64,000 bases of DNA from Roseburia sp. 1XD42-34 (GCF_009917385.1 NZ_QWLJ01000007.1:62001-126000); one strand, 5' to 3'; positions 39,436-49,784 are shown, counted from the stretch's first letter. The notes: generated from the sequence alone by a model not told the origin. Translations and numbers: made by a program.

Positions 39436-39593
39436 ACGATCACCTACTCGAGAATTATTATTGTCTATCTGTAGCAAAATCAATTGAAAAAAGGTAAAAT
39501 GGACAAAGAATCGATTGCATTGAAATGATAAAAGAATGAAATTCCAAGTTGTAACAAGACTTGTTGAACAGAATTTAACTAAGGAGAGATCAT

Positions 39594-39887
39594 ATGCTTA
39601 TTTTTGCAATCATTACTGTACTGTCATTTGTACTTTGGATCTATTACAAAGTAGCAATTCTAAACACGAATGATGGATTAAAACAAGCTTATTTTCATGC
39701 TAAATCACGAATCTGCTTAGGTAGCTTCCTCGTAGCATTCACTATTAATCAATACATTTTTTACCAAACTCGTATTTCATTGTTTGTTGGAATTGTATTT
39801 CTTGTTTTTGCTATTCCACTTCTTCATCGCGGTATAAAAGAAGTAAAGTACTACAAAAACGAATGGAAGCGATTAAACATGTCGTAA
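39594..39887 (+). CDS. ytpI: YtpI-like membrane protein
   Basis: 97 residues with three hydrophobic segments (FAIITVLSFVLWIYYKVAIL; CLGSFLVAFTINQYIFY; FVGIVFLVFAIPLL) and a charged C-terminus (KEVKYYKNEWKRLN). It resembles YtpI of B. subtilis, which has the same position beside nrnA (ytqI) and ytoI. AAGGAGAG precedes the ATG. Function unknown. Confidence 0.85.
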   Translation: MLIFAIITVLSFVLWIYYKVAILNTNDGLKQAYFHAKSRICLGSFLVAFTINQYIFYQTRISLFVGIVFLVFAIPLLHRGIKEVKYYKNEWKRLNMS

Positions 39888-39904
39888 CAACCGAACCTCT
39901 TTAG

Positions 39905-40070
39905 CTGTAGTAAACCGTTGATTTGCGTCTACTACAGATGAAAATTATACGGTTGGCAGATACGTGAATAAAACGCCATCAACTAATATGTTGATGCACT
40001 AACTCACACTGGAAATATACTACGTGGTTGGCAAGACTCTCGTACTCTTGAATTGCAAAGTACGAGGTCT
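39905..40070. other. two hairpins in the ytpI-ytoI spacer
   Basis: CTGTAGTA/TACTACAG (39905-39912 with 39930-39937) and AGACTCTCGTACT/AGTACGAGGTCT (40034-40046 with 40059-40070, one bulge). Neither is followed by a T run on either strand. They lie between the convergent ends of ytpI and ytoI. Confidence 0.45.
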
Positions 40071-40166
40071 CACCGAACCCTAGGTCTACGAAAACTTCCG
40101 GAGCTTTAGCATACGATTGGTCATCTTTTTAAATTGCACGTTTCTTTATGTTCTGCCTTCTTTTTT

Positions 40167-41474
40167 CTAGCGATTCATCAATTGAGCCATTAATAAGCCT
40201 TTGCTAGCAAGCTTATGCTCTTCATATATCTCAATATCAATTTTGGCATATACTCTGCCAATTTCCAAAAGCTTTGGTTGGATACGTAATGTACTATCGA
40301 TTTGCACGGGCTTAATAAAATAAACCGTTAAATTTTCTGCCACTAAGTCACCTTTTTTATATTGCATCAGTAACCTTCTGCTTGCCTCTGTCATCAAAGC
40401 AGTACAAACACCGCTGGATAATGTCCCTAATTGATTCGTCATTTGCGGGGCAACTTTGGTTTCAAAAACCCCTTGTTCCCGTTCTGATTCTACTATATTT
40501 CGTGATACAATATCATCAATGGTCTCGCCAACTTGCGGCTGCCGTTGATTTTGTTGCAATGCTTTTAAAACGTCCTGTCTTGATACAATACCTTGCAATT
40601 GATTTTGCTCATCAGCTACAGGGATCACTTCAATACCTTCCCATACCATTAAGTGGGCGACTGAAGCTAACGATACATTCGTTTGAACCGTTTTAGGTTG
40701 TTTGCTCATTACCTTAGTAATCATCGTATCATCTGATTTCCCAACTACATCCTTTGACGTCGCCATTCCCAAAACACGCATTCGATCATCAACCACTGGA
40801 AACCTGGTGTGCCTCGATTGTTTATTTAATGCATACCAATCAGCAACCTTGTCCTTATCTTTTAGATAATAGGACTTTTCATAAGGCGTATAAATATCTT
40901 CAACCAAAACAATTTCCTTTTTTATCAGCTGGTCGTAGATCGCCCTGTTAATCATAGCTGCCACTGTAAACGTGTCATAGCTAGTAGAGATGATAGGTAG
41001 TTTCCTTTCGTCTGCAAGCCTTTTTATGCCCTCTTCTGTATCAAAGCCTCCGGTAATCAGGACTGCAGCACCTTCTTTAATAGCTAGTTCATGTGCTTTC
41101 GTCCGATTGCCTACAATCAATAAGGAATCAGCCTCTGTATAACGCATCATGTCATCTAGCTGCATTGCTCCAATAACAAATTTATTTAACGTCTTATGCA
41201 GCCCTTCTCGTCCACCAAGCACATGACCTTCTACAATATTGATTAATTCTGCAAAAGTTAATCGTTCAAAATTATCTTTTTTCTTTTGCTCAATTCGAAT
41301 CGTACCTACACGTTCTATAGTGCTGACGAGTCCCTTATTTTCTGCATCTTTAATCGCACGATATGCTGTCCCATCACTAACATGCAATTCTTTAGCAATT
41401 TGTCTAACGGAAATTTTATGCCCGATTTCCAATGAATGAATATGTTCGATAATTTGTTCATGCTTACTTTTCAT
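40167..41474 (-). CDS. ytoI: YtoI: HTH-DRTGG-CBS-hot-dog regulator
   Basis: 435 residues with four parts in order: an N-terminal winged helix (EIGHKISVRQIAKELHVSDG), a DRTGG domain (about 75-180: LLIVGNRTKAHELAIKEGA, VLITGGFDTEEGIKRLADER), a CBS pair (about 185-310: RHTRFPVVDDRMRVLGMATS, EVIPVADEQNQLQGIVSRQD) and a C-terminal hot-dog domain (SRRLLMQYKKGDLVAENLTV). CBS domains usually sense adenine nucleotides and hot-dog domains acyl-CoA. The start at 41474 matches B. subtilis YtoI. Confidence 0.92.
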   Translation of the reverse strand: MKSKHEQIIEHIHSLEIGHKISVRQIAKELHVSDGTAYRAIKDAENKGLVSTIERVGTIRIEQKKKDNFERLTFAELINIVEGHVLGGREGLHKTLNKFVIGAMQLDDMMRYTEADSLLIVGNRTKAHELAIKEGAAVLITGGFDTEEGIKRLADERKLPIISTSYDTFTVAAMINRAIYDQLIKKEIVLVEDIYTPYEKSYYLKDKDKVADWYALNKQSRHTRFPVVDDRMRVLGMATSKDVVGKSDDTMITKVMSKQPKTVQTNVSLASVAHLMVWEGIEVIPVADEQNQLQGIVSRQDVLKALQQNQRQPQVGETIDDIVSRNIVESEREQGVFETKVAPQMTNQLGTLSSGVCTALMTEASRRLLMQYKKGDLVAENLTVYFIKPVQIDSTLRIQPKLLEIGRVYAKIDIEIYEEHKLASKGLLMAQLMNR

Positions 41475-41546
41475 GGCTCGCACACCATCTTTCAACTGTA
41501 CTAATAAATTATTTATCACTTATTATACAGTTGAACTGGCAGAAAC

Positions 41547-41777
41547 TCAATGGTTATAGGTTTTTCGTTGCGTTTCTTTTTTCTGTTCCATAATTGGAGG
41601 CTGAATCATTTGTAATAACGAAGCACTATTAGCACCGATTACAAGAAGAAAAAAGATTAGCCAACCTCCCCAAAATAATTGTTCTAAAAAGGTAGTACCC
41701 TGTGGTATAAATGGCCACGCTACATATAACATAAAACCGGCTAATAAAAGTCGAAGCAATGTATATTGCCCTCGCAT
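41547..41777 (-). CDS. small two-helix membrane protein
   Basis: 76 residues. AAGGAGGG lies upstream of the ATG. Two hydrophobic helices (LLRLLLAGFMLYVAWPFI and FWGGWLIFFLLVIGANSASL) and a hydrophilic C-terminus (QPPIMEQKKETQRKTYNH). It lies 72 bases upstream of ytoI on the same strand. I do not recognise a family. Confidence 0.75.
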   Translation of the reverse strand: MRGQYTLLRLLLAGFMLYVAWPFIPQGTTFLEQLFWGGWLIFFLLVIGANSASLLQMIQPPIMEQKKETQRKTYNH

Positions 41778-41983
41778 ATCATTTCCCTCCTTCTCTTATT
41801 AATTTATGAGACACACAGGTAATCAAGAACCTGCTAAGAGCAATCATAGAACTAATGCTATCGAAATGATCAGCCTGATGAAAAAATTAATAGCTTACTT
41901 TCATTGCGTAAATGCATGCATTACGATTCCTATTAATGCTTTACTCGCCTTTGGAAAGGAAATATTAAATGGTCATGACTGCT

Positions 41984-42748
41984 TTAATAAAATGTAATGA
42001 AGCGTGTTATATACAAGTCAATTAGATTATCGCCATTAAAATAAGCAATCCAAGCACCTATTACAATATACGGAGCAAAAGGTATAGGCTTACCAATACT
42101 TACACGTTGATATGCTAGTAATAAAACTCCTATAACCGCTCCAATAATACATGCTAGTACAAAGCATAGCAGTAGCTTTGTTGTTCCTAAAACCAAGCCA
42201 AGTAACCCAAATAATTTCATATCGCCCATCCCCATCCCACCTCGACTCAAAATAATCACTAACAATGGAAGTAGTAAGCCTACTAAGGCTCCCTGAAATG
42301 GATCCCACCAAGGTTCAAGTGGTTCTACGGTTCGAAGTAATATAAATAAAGGGAGAAAAAATAACAGTAATCGATCGGGGATCATCATGTAAAAGAGGTC
42401 TGTCACCAAGCAAATGATAAGCAAAGAGCTAAATAATAAAGCTACAGCTAATTCTAGTTTCCAGCCGAAAAACAAATAACTCATTGCAAATAATATAGCA
42501 GTTAATAATTCTATTAGAGGGTAAACCGAAGAAATTTTGTGGTTACATTGCCTGCATTTACGACTCAAGCATAAAAACGATAAGACCGGAATAAGTTCAA
42601 ACCAGCTTAATCGTTTACTACATTTTGGACAGCGGGATCGTTCTGTAACAAACGACTCCCCCTTCGGTAAACGCATCCCCACTACAACAAAGAAGGAACC
42701 AAACACGAAACCACTTAAAGTAACAAATAAAAGCGCAACTGTTTCCAA
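41984..42748 (-). CDS. comC: type IV prepilin peptidase (ComC/PilD family)
   Basis: Bifunctional membrane aspartyl peptidase/N-methylase that matures prepilin-like competence proteins. 254 residues. The N-terminal domain has the tetracysteine zinc site (RCPKCSKRLSW ... SRKCRQCNHKIS); the catalytic aspartates lie in LVTDLFYMMIPD and the GxGD-type GGMGMGDMKLFG. Eight or so membrane segments. In B. subtilis comC is elsewhere, near folC; here it sits between ytkL and ytoI. No pilin-like genes lie nearby, so its substrates are encoded elsewhere. Confidence 0.93.
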   Translation of the reverse strand: METVALLFVTLSGFVFGSFFVVVGMRLPKGESFVTERSRCPKCSKRLSWFELIPVLSFLCLSRKCRQCNHKISSVYPLIELLTAILFAMSYLFFGWKLELAVALLFSSLLIICLVTDLFYMMIPDRLLLFFLPLFILLRTVEPLEPWWDPFQGALVGLLLPLLVIILSRGGMGMGDMKLFGLLGLVLGTTKLLLCFVLACIIGAVIGVLLLAYQRVSIGKPIPFAPYIVIGAWIAYFNGDNLIDLYITRFITFY

Positions 42749-42982
42749 TATACTGTCTCCTTAGTTTTATTTTTGAGATTAAGGTTAGTTTGAGGAATAC
42801 ATAAATGAGGTAGCGTGCAAAAGAACTGTAGCAATTTAAGTCAATTTGCTGTTTCCATATATCGACTGTAAAATGATTCTTTTTTCTTACTTGATGGAAA
42901 TGGTGGATTAATACGAAGAAGTTAATGCAAGTACCGTGAGCCAGTCGATATGACCCACGGTAATATGAATGACAGGAAAAAA

Positions 42983-43663
42983 TTAAAGACTTACTGATTC
43001 TCCAATAGCCATTGCTATCCCCCTACCTGGATCTACCTGACTAGCAAATGCTTTAGCATCCTGTTCAATCACTGGAAATGTATTGTAATGGATGGGAACA
43101 ACTTTGTTAGCATTTACCCATTTTGCAGCAATTAATGCATCTTCTGGACCCATGGTAAAATTATCCCCAATAGGTATAAATGCAAGTTCAATGTCGTTCA
43201 TTTCCCCTATTAGTTTTAAATCTGAGAACAGAGCTGTATCACCTAAATGGTAAATGGTTTTTCCTTCTATCGTTAGTAAAATACCTGCTGGCATACCCGT
43301 GTAAACAACAGATCCATCGTCTTCTGTATATGCAGAACCGTGAAATGCTTGCGTCAACTTTACCGTTCCAAAGTCAAAGGTCTGCTTACCTCCAATGTGC
43401 ATTGGATGTACGTTTAAACCTTTACTCCTCATAAATTCAGCCAATTCATAAGGTGCAATAATCATCGCATTTGTTCGCTTTGCAATAGCAATCGTATCTC
43501 CTACATGGTCATTATGACCATGTGTTAATAAAATAAAATCTGGAGTAATGGTTGCTGCGTCTAAATCACATGCTTCATTCCCTGAAATAAATGGGTCAAT
43601 TAAAATCAAATGGGAATCGGTTTGAACTTGTACAACAGAATGTCCATGATAAGATACTTTCAT
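42983..43663 (-). CDS. ytkL: UPF0173 metal-dependent hydrolase YtkL
   Basis: 226 residues of the metallo-beta-lactamase fold. Metal ligands visible: [19 protein letters not shown] near the N-terminus, [12 protein letters not shown] and HYNTFPV near the end. Substrate unknown. The start at 43663 ([14 protein letters not shown]) has GGAGAAGG upstream; the 17 residues before it are not family-like. Confidence 0.93.
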   Translation of the reverse strand: MKVSYHGHSVVQVQTDSHLILIDPFISGNEACDLDAATITPDFILLTHGHNDHVGDTIAIAKRTNAMIIAPYELAEFMRSKGLNVHPMHIGGKQTFDFGTVKLTQAFHGSAYTEDDGSVVYTGMPAGILLTIEGKTIYHLGDTALFSDLKLIGEMNDIELAFIPIGDNFTMGPEDALIAAKWVNANKVVPIHYNTFPVIEQDAKAFASQVDPGRGIAMAIGESVSL

Positions 43664-43839
43664 GTTAACCTTCTCCTTTCTTGGCTTTGATCCATTATAC
43701 CAAATATATATCATTTGTACCCGATTACTTTATTTTTTACACATCCGCTAAGAAAACACTAAAAGCAATGCCTTTGCTTTTATTTGCAAGATGGATATTT
43801 GCTATAATAATACATATAAAGTTAAGGGAGTGTCAAAGC

Positions 43840-44937
43840 ATGGACCAAAGAATAGAAACGCTTTTAAAGAAAATGGAACAGAGTAACATGGACAGCATTT
43901 TTATCACTTCACCAGCAAACGTATATTACATAACCAATTACTATACCGATCCTCATGAACGGCTTGTTGCGGTATTCTTAAATAAATATTCAGATCCAGT
44001 CCTTGTTCTACCGGCAATGGAACAAGAAGATGCTAAAAACGCTGGTTGGAATTACTCTACTATTGCATACCTAGATCATGAAAACCCTTGGGAAATGTTA
44101 GCTAAGTCAATCACCGAGAAGGAAACTTCTCCAACTACCATTGGAGTAGAATTTAATCATTTAACATTAGAGCGTAACGTTATGTTACAGCAGCTTTTAC
44201 CACGTACAGAACTGATGCATGCAGAAGAATTATTGGCTAGTTTAAGAGTAATTAAAAACGAGCAGGAATATAAACGACTAAAAACGGCAGCAGAGCTTGC
44301 AGATTTCGGTATAAAAACGGGAGTCGAAGCGCTAAAAGATGGGGTAACTGAATTAGAAATCGTTGCTAAAATTGAATATGAATTAAAAAAACAAGGTGTG
44401 CAAGCAATGTCCTTTGCTACAATGGTTTTATCAGGAACAAAAACTGCCTCTCCACACGGGAATCCTTCTATGAAGAAAGTTGCTCATGGGGATATGCTAC
44501 TGTTTGACTTAGGTGTTGTTTATGAAGGGTATTGTTCAGATATAACAAGAACCGTTGCTTTTAAATCTATAACCGAAGAACAAGAACGCATATATAACAC
44601 CGTTTTGACTGCCGAACAGGAGGCCATTGAAGCAGCACAAGTTGGGGTAGCGGTAGGTAAATTAGACCAAGTAGCGCGTGACTATATCACCGCGAGTGGA
44701 TATGGATCCTATTTCACCCATCGAATTGGCCATGGATTAGGAATAGAAACGCATGAATATCCATCTATGCACAGTGAAAACACGTTACCTTTACAACCAA
44801 ACATGAGTTTCACTATCGAGCCAGGAGTATATGTGCCTCATATTGGTGGTGTTAGAATCGAGGACATGATTTACATGACTGATAACGGTGCAGAAACTTT
44901 AACACATTTTCCAAAAGAGTTAATGATTGTAGATTAA
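43840..44937 (+). CDS. M24 family aminopeptidase (Xaa-Pro dipeptidase-like)
   Basis: 365 residues. N-terminal creatinase-type domain (about 1-125: SIFITSPANVYYITNYYTDP) and C-terminal pita-bread domain with all five metal ligands in context: Asp in LLFDLGVVYEGYCSD and its second Asp, His in HRIGHGLGIETHE, Glu in TIEPGVYVP and Glu in GVRIEDM. It cleaves N-terminal residues next to proline in related enzymes. The start at 43840 follows AAGGGAGTG. It is transcribed divergently from ytkL. Confidence 0.93.
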   Translation: MDQRIETLLKKMEQSNMDSIFITSPANVYYITNYYTDPHERLVAVFLNKYSDPVLVLPAMEQEDAKNAGWNYSTIAYLDHENPWEMLAKSITEKETSPTTIGVEFNHLTLERNVMLQQLLPRTELMHAEELLASLRVIKNEQEYKRLKTAAELADFGIKTGVEALKDGVTELEIVAKIEYELKKQGVQAMSFATMVLSGTKTASPHGNPSMKKVAHGDMLLFDLGVVYEGYCSDITRTVAFKSITEEQERIYNTVLTAEQEAIEAAQVGVAVGKLDQVARDYITASGYGSYFTHRIGHGLGIETHEYPSMHSENTLPLQPNMSFTIEPGVYVPHIGGVRIEDMIYMTDNGAETLTHFPKELMIVD

Positions 44938-44973
44938 GAAATAGGCTTATATTGTCCAGGAAATCTTAACTCA

Positions 44974-45010
44974 TTTTTTTAAAAGCGGCGGGCGACAACC
45001 CCGCCGTTTT
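44974..45010. terminator. bidirectional terminator between the M24 peptidase and ald
   Basis: AAAAGCGGCGGG and CCCGCCGTTTT form a GC-rich hairpin with T runs on both strands (TTTTTTT before on plus gives A/T symmetry; TTTTC after). The flanking genes converge on it. Confidence 0.88.
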
Positions 45011-45031
45011 CGTCTTGGTCATAAAGAAAAA

Positions 45032-46150
45032 TTAAGCGTCAAGTAATGTATGCGGATCTACGTATTCCAAGCCATGAGCTGCAGCAACCGCACTATGGCT
45101 TACAAAGCCTTTCCAAGTATTTACTCCTTTTAATAACGGCTCGTTATTTTGACAAGCTGCCACAACACCTTGGTTCGCTAATTGCAATGCGTATGGAACA
45201 GTAACATTCGTTAATCCGATTGTGGACGTTCTAGGAACAGCACCAGGCATATTAGCTACCGAGTAATGTAAGACTCCATGCTTCGTATATGTTGGATTAT
45301 CATGTGTCGTTACATGATCGCTCGTTTCAAAAATTCCGCCTTGATCAATCGCTACATCTACGATAACCGATCCATCCGACATGTTTTTCACCATTTCTTC
45401 GGTTACTAATTTTGGCGCTTTAGCTCCAGGAATGAGCACTGCACCTATGACAAGATCTGACTCAGCTAATGCTACACTAATGTTCATTGGGTTTGACATC
45501 ATTGTATTAATGGAAAATCCGAATATATCATCCAGCTGGCGAAGCCGCTCAGGATTTAAATCAATAAGGGTTACATCTGCACCCAAACCAACTGCAATTT
45601 TTGCTGCGTTTGTTCCTACAACTCCCCCACCAATAATCGTTATTTTAGCACGCTTTACGCCTGGGATCCCACTTAAAAGAATACCCTTTCCACCTTTTGT
45701 TTTCTCCAAAAACTGCGCACCGATTTGCGAGGCCATTTTCCCAGCTACTTCACTCATAGGCGTTAAAAGCGGCAACGTATTATTTGCTAATTGTACTGTT
45801 TCATATGCTATAGCAGTTACTTTTTTATCAATAAGTTCTTTTGTTAATTCTGGCTCTGCAGCTAAATGTAAGTATGTAAACAATATTTGCCCTTCATGAA
45901 AATAATCGTATTCTTCTGGCAAAGGCTCTTTTACTTTCATTATCATATTTTGACTCCAAGCTTCTTTAGCACTTGAAACAATTGTAGCGCCAGCATCTTC
46001 ATATTGTTCATCAGTAAAGCCTGATCCTAATCCTGCGTTTGTTTCAATAAAAATTTCATGTCCTGCTTTTGTTAACGTAAGTACACCAGATGGAGCCATC
46101 GCTACTCTATTCTCATTGTTTTTTATTTCCTTTGGCACTCCAATATTCAT
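45032..46150 (-). CDS. ald: alanine dehydrogenase
   Basis: NAD-dependent interconversion of alanine and pyruvate; in B. subtilis needed to use alanine and for normal sporulation. 372 residues. N-terminal [15 protein letters not shown], catalytic-Lys segment [13 protein letters not shown], His in [12 protein letters not shown], and Rossmann [20 protein letters not shown]. The ATG follows AGGAGG. Confidence 0.97.
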   Translation of the reverse strand: MNIGVPKEIKNNENRVAMAPSGVLTLTKAGHEIFIETNAGLGSGFTDEQYEDAGATIVSSAKEAWSQNMIMKVKEPLPEEYDYFHEGQILFTYLHLAAEPELTKELIDKKVTAIAYETVQLANNTLPLLTPMSEVAGKMASQIGAQFLEKTKGGKGILLSGIPGVKRAKITIIGGGVVGTNAAKIAVGLGADVTLIDLNPERLRQLDDIFGFSINTMMSNPMNISVALAESDLVIGAVLIPGAKAPKLVTEEMVKNMSDGSVIVDVAIDQGGIFETSDHVTTHDNPTYTKHGVLHYSVANMPGAVPRTSTIGLTNVTVPYALQLANQGVVAACQNNEPLLKGVNTWKGFVSHSAVAAAHGLEYVDPHTLLDA

Positions 46151-46324
46151 ATTCCCATTACCTCCTAGTTCATTTTTATCTATAATCTAACAGTATCAAA
46201 TATTGAAAAAAATAGGAAGCAGAAAGGGACCCACAAGGAAAGGAGTCCCCTATCATATTTGTTCAAAAAAACCAAAATTGCCTATGAGCAGGCATTTTTC
46301 ACGTTTTGAACCACCAAGTGCAGA

Positions 46325-46489
46325 TTAATTTTTCCGATTATTAAACGTATAGATTCCCTTGTTATTATGCAACTGTTCAATAACCCCACTTTGATAGCTT
46401 TCATTCAGCTGATTTTTTACTGTAGCTATTCCTTTTTCATCTATGAACAATTCTTCTGAACGCTGATTCGGCTTTTGATTTTTAGTCAA
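46325..46489 (-). CDS. unrecognised 54-residue protein with TTG start
   Basis: TTG at 46489 after GAGGTGGGAGG; the frame runs 54 codons to a TAA: LTKNQKPNQRSEELF, then IDEKGIATVKNQLNESYQSG and VIEQLHNNKGIYTFNNRKN. Hydrophilic, likely one helix. The strong ribosome binding site and codon pattern support expression. It lies between ald and the uspA-like gene; family unknown. Confidence 0.6.
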   Translation of the reverse strand: MTKNQKPNQRSEELFIDEKGIATVKNQLNESYQSGVIEQLHNNKGIYTFNNRKN

Positions 46490-46625
46490 TTTCCTCCCAC
46501 CTCTCTCTTATAGTGTAGCCATTATTTATGGTGCTATTACGCAAATAAATTTAGTAAAAATACCATATTTTGATTGTTGTTACGGCAAAATGGGTATATA
46601 GTGGAATTAGGAAGGGGAGATGAAA

Positions 46626-47054
46626 ATGAAATATAAAAACATTGTTGTCGCTGTAGATGGATCAGAAGCGTCGGAGAAAGCATTTAAAAAATCACTCGAT
46701 ATTGCTAAACGAAACGATGCAAGACTTATTCTTGCACATGTTGTTGATTCACGCACGTTTGCTACTGCAGAAGCGTACGACCGCACTTTAGCAGAAAGAG
46801 CGGATGAGTATGCCAAAGAATTATTGGATAGCTATGTTAATAACGCGAAAGCAGCTGGTCTGGAAGATTTAGTTCGATGTGTAGAATATGGTTCTCCTAA
46901 AATAAAAATTGCAAAGGATATTGCCAAACAATTTGAAGCGGATCTAATTATTTGTGGGGCAACTGGTATGAATGCAGTAGAAAGATTTTTAATTGGAAGC
47001 GTATCCGAAAATATAACGCGCTACGCTAAATGTGACGTCCTTGTTGTACGATAA
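46626..47054 (+). CDS. universal stress protein, UspA family
   Basis: 142 residues of a single Usp domain: KNIVVAVDGSEASEKAF at the N-terminus and the ATP-binding GATGMNAVERFLIGSVSENI near the C-terminus (G-x2-G-x9-G(S) type), ending CDVLVVR. The start at 46626 is spaced from GGGGAG better than the ATG at 46620, which abuts it. A GGGTAT at 46592-46597 would suit a sigma-B -10, but the matching -35 is poor. Confidence 0.93.
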   Translation: MKYKNIVVAVDGSEASEKAFKKSLDIAKRNDARLILAHVVDSRTFATAEAYDRTLAERADEYAKELLDSYVNNAKAAGLEDLVRCVEYGSPKIKIAKDIAKQFEADLIICGATGMNAVERFLIGSVSENITRYAKCDVLVVR

Positions 47055-47164
47055 GTACCAAAGTGCAGCGTTTCGCGCGTTTCTTACCTGTTGACGTTGC
47101 CCTGCTCGTAAACCAGTTATTTGCGTTTTTCCAGGAGTATTGATCCATTATATTCCAGCCTTAA

Positions 47165-47430
47165 GAACAAAGGCAAGCGCCCGTTTAGCAACGTAGCGAA
47201 TGGAACGAATCAACTAAAGTGTTTAGGATTCATGCCACTATAAACAGGGGTATGCCGACGCCTGAGCGGCAATCCCGTATTTAGTCGACCTTCCTCTTAG
47301 CTACAACCGATGATGACTTATCGTAGGGCGATGGAGTGAAGTCGCCTAGTTGCTGGGCGCTTGCGACGGACGTAGCTATTCCGTTATATCGGTATCCCAA
47401 ACCCAAAATTTTTATACTTTCTTATCTTTC
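47165..47430 (+). repeat. dispersed repeat copy 8 (L-A)
   Basis: L (GAACAAAGGCAAGCGCCCG) is followed by A from 47225, with CATGCC/GGTATG, CCGATGATGACTTATCG, GGCGA/TCGCC around a changed loop and TTATATCGGTATCCCAAACC. It lies between uspA and the ackA terminator, antisense to ackA. Confidence 0.85.
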
Positions 47431-47470
47431 AAAAAAGGTTTTGTCATGGTTAAACCACGCAAAACCTTTT
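47431..47470 (-). terminator. intrinsic terminator of ackA
   Basis: AAAAGGTTTTG pairs with CAAAACCTTTT, with inner GGTT/AACC pairing; on the minus strand a run of six T follows. It starts 4 bases past the ackA stop. Confidence 0.85.
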
Positions 47471-47473
47471 ATC

Positions 47474-48664
47474 TCAATTTGTTTCCGTTAAACGCACGGT
47501 ATCTCTTGCAATCATTACTTCTTCGTTTGTTGGAATAATGATTACTTTTACCGGAGAATGAGGATAATTTATGAATTGTTCTTTTCCTCGCGTATCATTT
47601 AAAGCAGGATCCCAGTACACACCCATAAACTCTAAGCCACGCAATACTTTTTCACGAATTAATCCACTGTTTTCTCCGACACCAGCAGTAAAGATAATGG
47701 CATCGACTCCACTCATTTTTGCTGCATAAGAGCCTAAATATTTGTGAATGCGCTCTGCAAATACATCTAATGCAAGCTTGGCACGTGGGTCTTCATCTGC
47801 TTTTTGCTCGATGTCTCTCAAATCACTAGAAAAACCAGATAAAGCTAACATTCCACTTTCTTTATTTAACACATGAACGACTTCGGAAGCTGATTTTCCG
47901 GTTTTCTCCATGATATACGGAATAAGTGCTGGATCGATATCTCCGGAACGAGTTCCCATCGTCAGACCTGCAAGCGGGGTAAAGCCCATCGATGTGTCAA
48001 TGGATTTTCCACCTTGAATAGCAGCTATACTAGATCCATTTCCTAAGTGGCAAGAAATTAGTCGTAGATTTTCAAGCGGCACACCTAAAAGTTCTGCTGC
48101 ACGTTGTGATACATATTTATGTGATGTTCCATGAAAACCATATTTACGAATCCCGTAATCTTCATAATAGTTATAAGGTAAACTATATAAATAAGATGAA
48201 GGTGGCATTGTTTGGTGAAATGCTGTATCAAAAACAGCAACCATAGGAACATCTGGAAGAATACGGCGAAATGCGTGAATTCCAGTCAAATGCGCTGGAT
48301 TGTGTAACGGTGCTAATTCAGAAATTTCTTCAATTCCTTCAATTACCTGCTCAGTAATTAACACAGAATCGCTAAATTTTTCTCCTCCATGTACAACTCG
48401 GTGTCCAACTGCATTAATTTCATCAAATGACTGAATGACACCTGATTTTTTTAAACCGTCTAACAATTTTTTTACAGCTTCTTCGTGATTAGGGATGTCC
48501 CCAACAAACTTTTCCTTTTCCTCATTAGCTTTCATTTCAAATATAGCTTCATGAAGTCCGATTCGTTCTACAAGTCCTTTCGCAAGAACTTCTTCCTCTG
48601 GCATTCGGATTAGTTGGAATTTCAAAGATGAACTACCGGCATTAATGGCCAAAACATTACTCAT
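47474..48664 (-). CDS. ackA: acetate kinase
   Basis: Reversible acetyl phosphate plus ADP to acetate plus ATP, the main overflow route. 396 residues. Signatures [15 protein letters not shown] at the N-terminus, [14 protein letters not shown] [35 protein letters not shown] and TAGVGENS. It lies 6 bases downstream of ytxK, as in B. subtilis. Confidence 0.97.
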   Translation of the reverse strand: MSNVLAINAGSSSLKFQLIRMPEEEVLAKGLVERIGLHEAIFEMKANEEKEKFVGDIPNHEEAVKKLLDGLKKSGVIQSFDEINAVGHRVVHGGEKFSDSVLITEQVIEGIEEISELAPLHNPAHLTGIHAFRRILPDVPMVAVFDTAFHQTMPPSSYLYSLPYNYYEDYGIRKYGFHGTSHKYVSQRAAELLGVPLENLRLISCHLGNGSSIAAIQGGKSIDTSMGFTPLAGLTMGTRSGDIDPALIPYIMEKTGKSASEVVHVLNKESGMLALSGFSSDLRDIEQKADEDPRAKLALDVFAERIHKYLGSYAAKMSGVDAIIFTAGVGENSGLIREKVLRGLEFMGVYWDPALNDTRGKEQFINYPHSPVKVIIIPTNEEVMIARDTVRLTETN

Positions 48665-48670
48665 TGCTGT

Positions 48671-49660
48671 TCAACTCCTCTTTTTGTACGTTTGGAACCA
48701 ATTATTTATTTGATCTAATATATCTCCCATTGCATTGGTATTTGAAAATGAAGGCATTTTCACCAATAATGGTTGCTTAGGAGTGGTAGTATGGTGACCT
48801 TTTTTTTGTAGTATAAAAATGCTCTTTCTATGCTTGTCTGATTGAAAAGCTGTATCAGGTAAGCTTAATATACCTACAATATGTGCATGTTTATGAAGAA
48901 ATTGCTTTAATTGCTCTGCTTGATCACTTTCAAATAAAAATTCTGGGATGACAAATAGAAGATGCCCTCCTGCTATCGTATAATTAAGACTTTGCTCGAT
49001 AAATAAATGATGTGCATAGGAATGTCCTTCCTTTGCTTGTAGTTCAAAATTACTAGATCGGATATCATCGGGATAATATCCAACTGGTAAATCTGCTACA
49101 ATTAAATCAACAGGATCTAGTAAGAAAGGCTGCAGACTATCTTGATGGAAAAATTCAATCTGTTGCTTCTGCATATTCGCATTCCAAGCAGCTAGCTGAA
49201 TTAAAGTTGGGTCAATTTCACTTGCATATGCTTGTTTAACTTGAGATAATTGACTATATACCGTTGTAAGTAAGTTTCCGGTACCACTTGCTGGATCAAA
49301 TATACGAATTTCTTTTTGGTCTTCCATCAGTTTACCGCTAAGATAAGCAATAATTAAAGCAACTGTCTCAGGGGTCATCATATGTTGTGCTTGTGTAGTG
49401 CCTTTCATTCCTTTTAATATTGCCAGTTGATTAGCCTTTCTTATCTCTTCAATTGTAAATGCCTCGATTGATTTTACTTGTAGCAACTTTTCCAACTTGG
49501 AAGATAACTGCGCTTCAAACTCTAACGTAACTTCACGGTGGAATATGATCTCCATCGCATATATCAGGCTGTCCAAATAAGTTTCATTCATATGTTCTTG
49601 AATCGTTCCTGTAAGTTCGTCCATCCATTCATACAATGTCTCTACGTTTGACTTTTTCAT
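48671..49660 (-). CDS. ytxK: YtxK-like SAM-dependent methyltransferase
   Basis: 329 residues of the N6-adenine-methylase type. SAM-binding IFDPASGTGNLLTTVYSQL (motif I) and catalytic DLIVADLPVGYYPDD, in which LPVGYY replaces the usual NPPF/Y. The N-terminal helical region resembles type I HsdM proteins, but no HsdS or HsdR lies nearby, so a restriction role is unlikely; the target is unknown. The start at 49660 (MKKSNVETLYEW) follows GGGTGCG. Confidence 0.9.
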   Translation of the reverse strand: MKKSNVETLYEWMDELTGTIQEHMNETYLDSLIYAMEIIFHREVTLEFEAQLSSKLEKLLQVKSIEAFTIEEIRKANQLAILKGMKGTTQAQHMMTPETVALIIAYLSGKLMEDQKEIRIFDPASGTGNLLTTVYSQLSQVKQAYASEIDPTLIQLAAWNANMQKQQIEFFHQDSLQPFLLDPVDLIVADLPVGYYPDDIRSSNFELQAKEGHSYAHHLFIEQSLNYTIAGGHLLFVIPEFLFESDQAEQLKQFLHKHAHIVGILSLPDTAFQSDKHRKSIFILQKKGHHTTTPKQPLLVKMPSFSNTNAMGDILDQINNWFQTYKKRS

Positions 49661-49754
49661 CAATCGCACCCTCCATTCGGTTGCTATAAAGCGCCATCTA
49701 TTGTATCAAAAGCGTTAGCTGAATACAATGAATTGCTTTCATCCGATTGGACAG

Positions 49755-49783
49755 TAAAAATCCCTCTCACAATGGAGAGAGAT
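49755..49783 (-). terminator. intrinsic terminator of tpx
   Basis: On the minus strand ATCTCTCTC pairs with GAGAGGGAT around CATTGT, then TTTTTACTG. The hairpin begins one base after the stop codon. Confidence 0.85.
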
Positions 49784-49784
49784 G

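Noticed and set aside
41806..41997. 63-residue plus-strand ORF between comC and the small membrane gene
   Set aside because: It overlaps the end of comC and lacks a start signal; probably chance.
46592..46597. Sigma-B promoter of the uspA-like gene
   Set aside because: Only the GGGTAT -10 fits; no acceptable GTTTAA-like -35 at the right distance.
48671..49660. Type I restriction modification methylase
   Set aside because: The fold resembles HsdM, but there is no specificity or restriction subunit nearby and the ytxK-ackA linkage matches the housekeeping locus of Bacillus.
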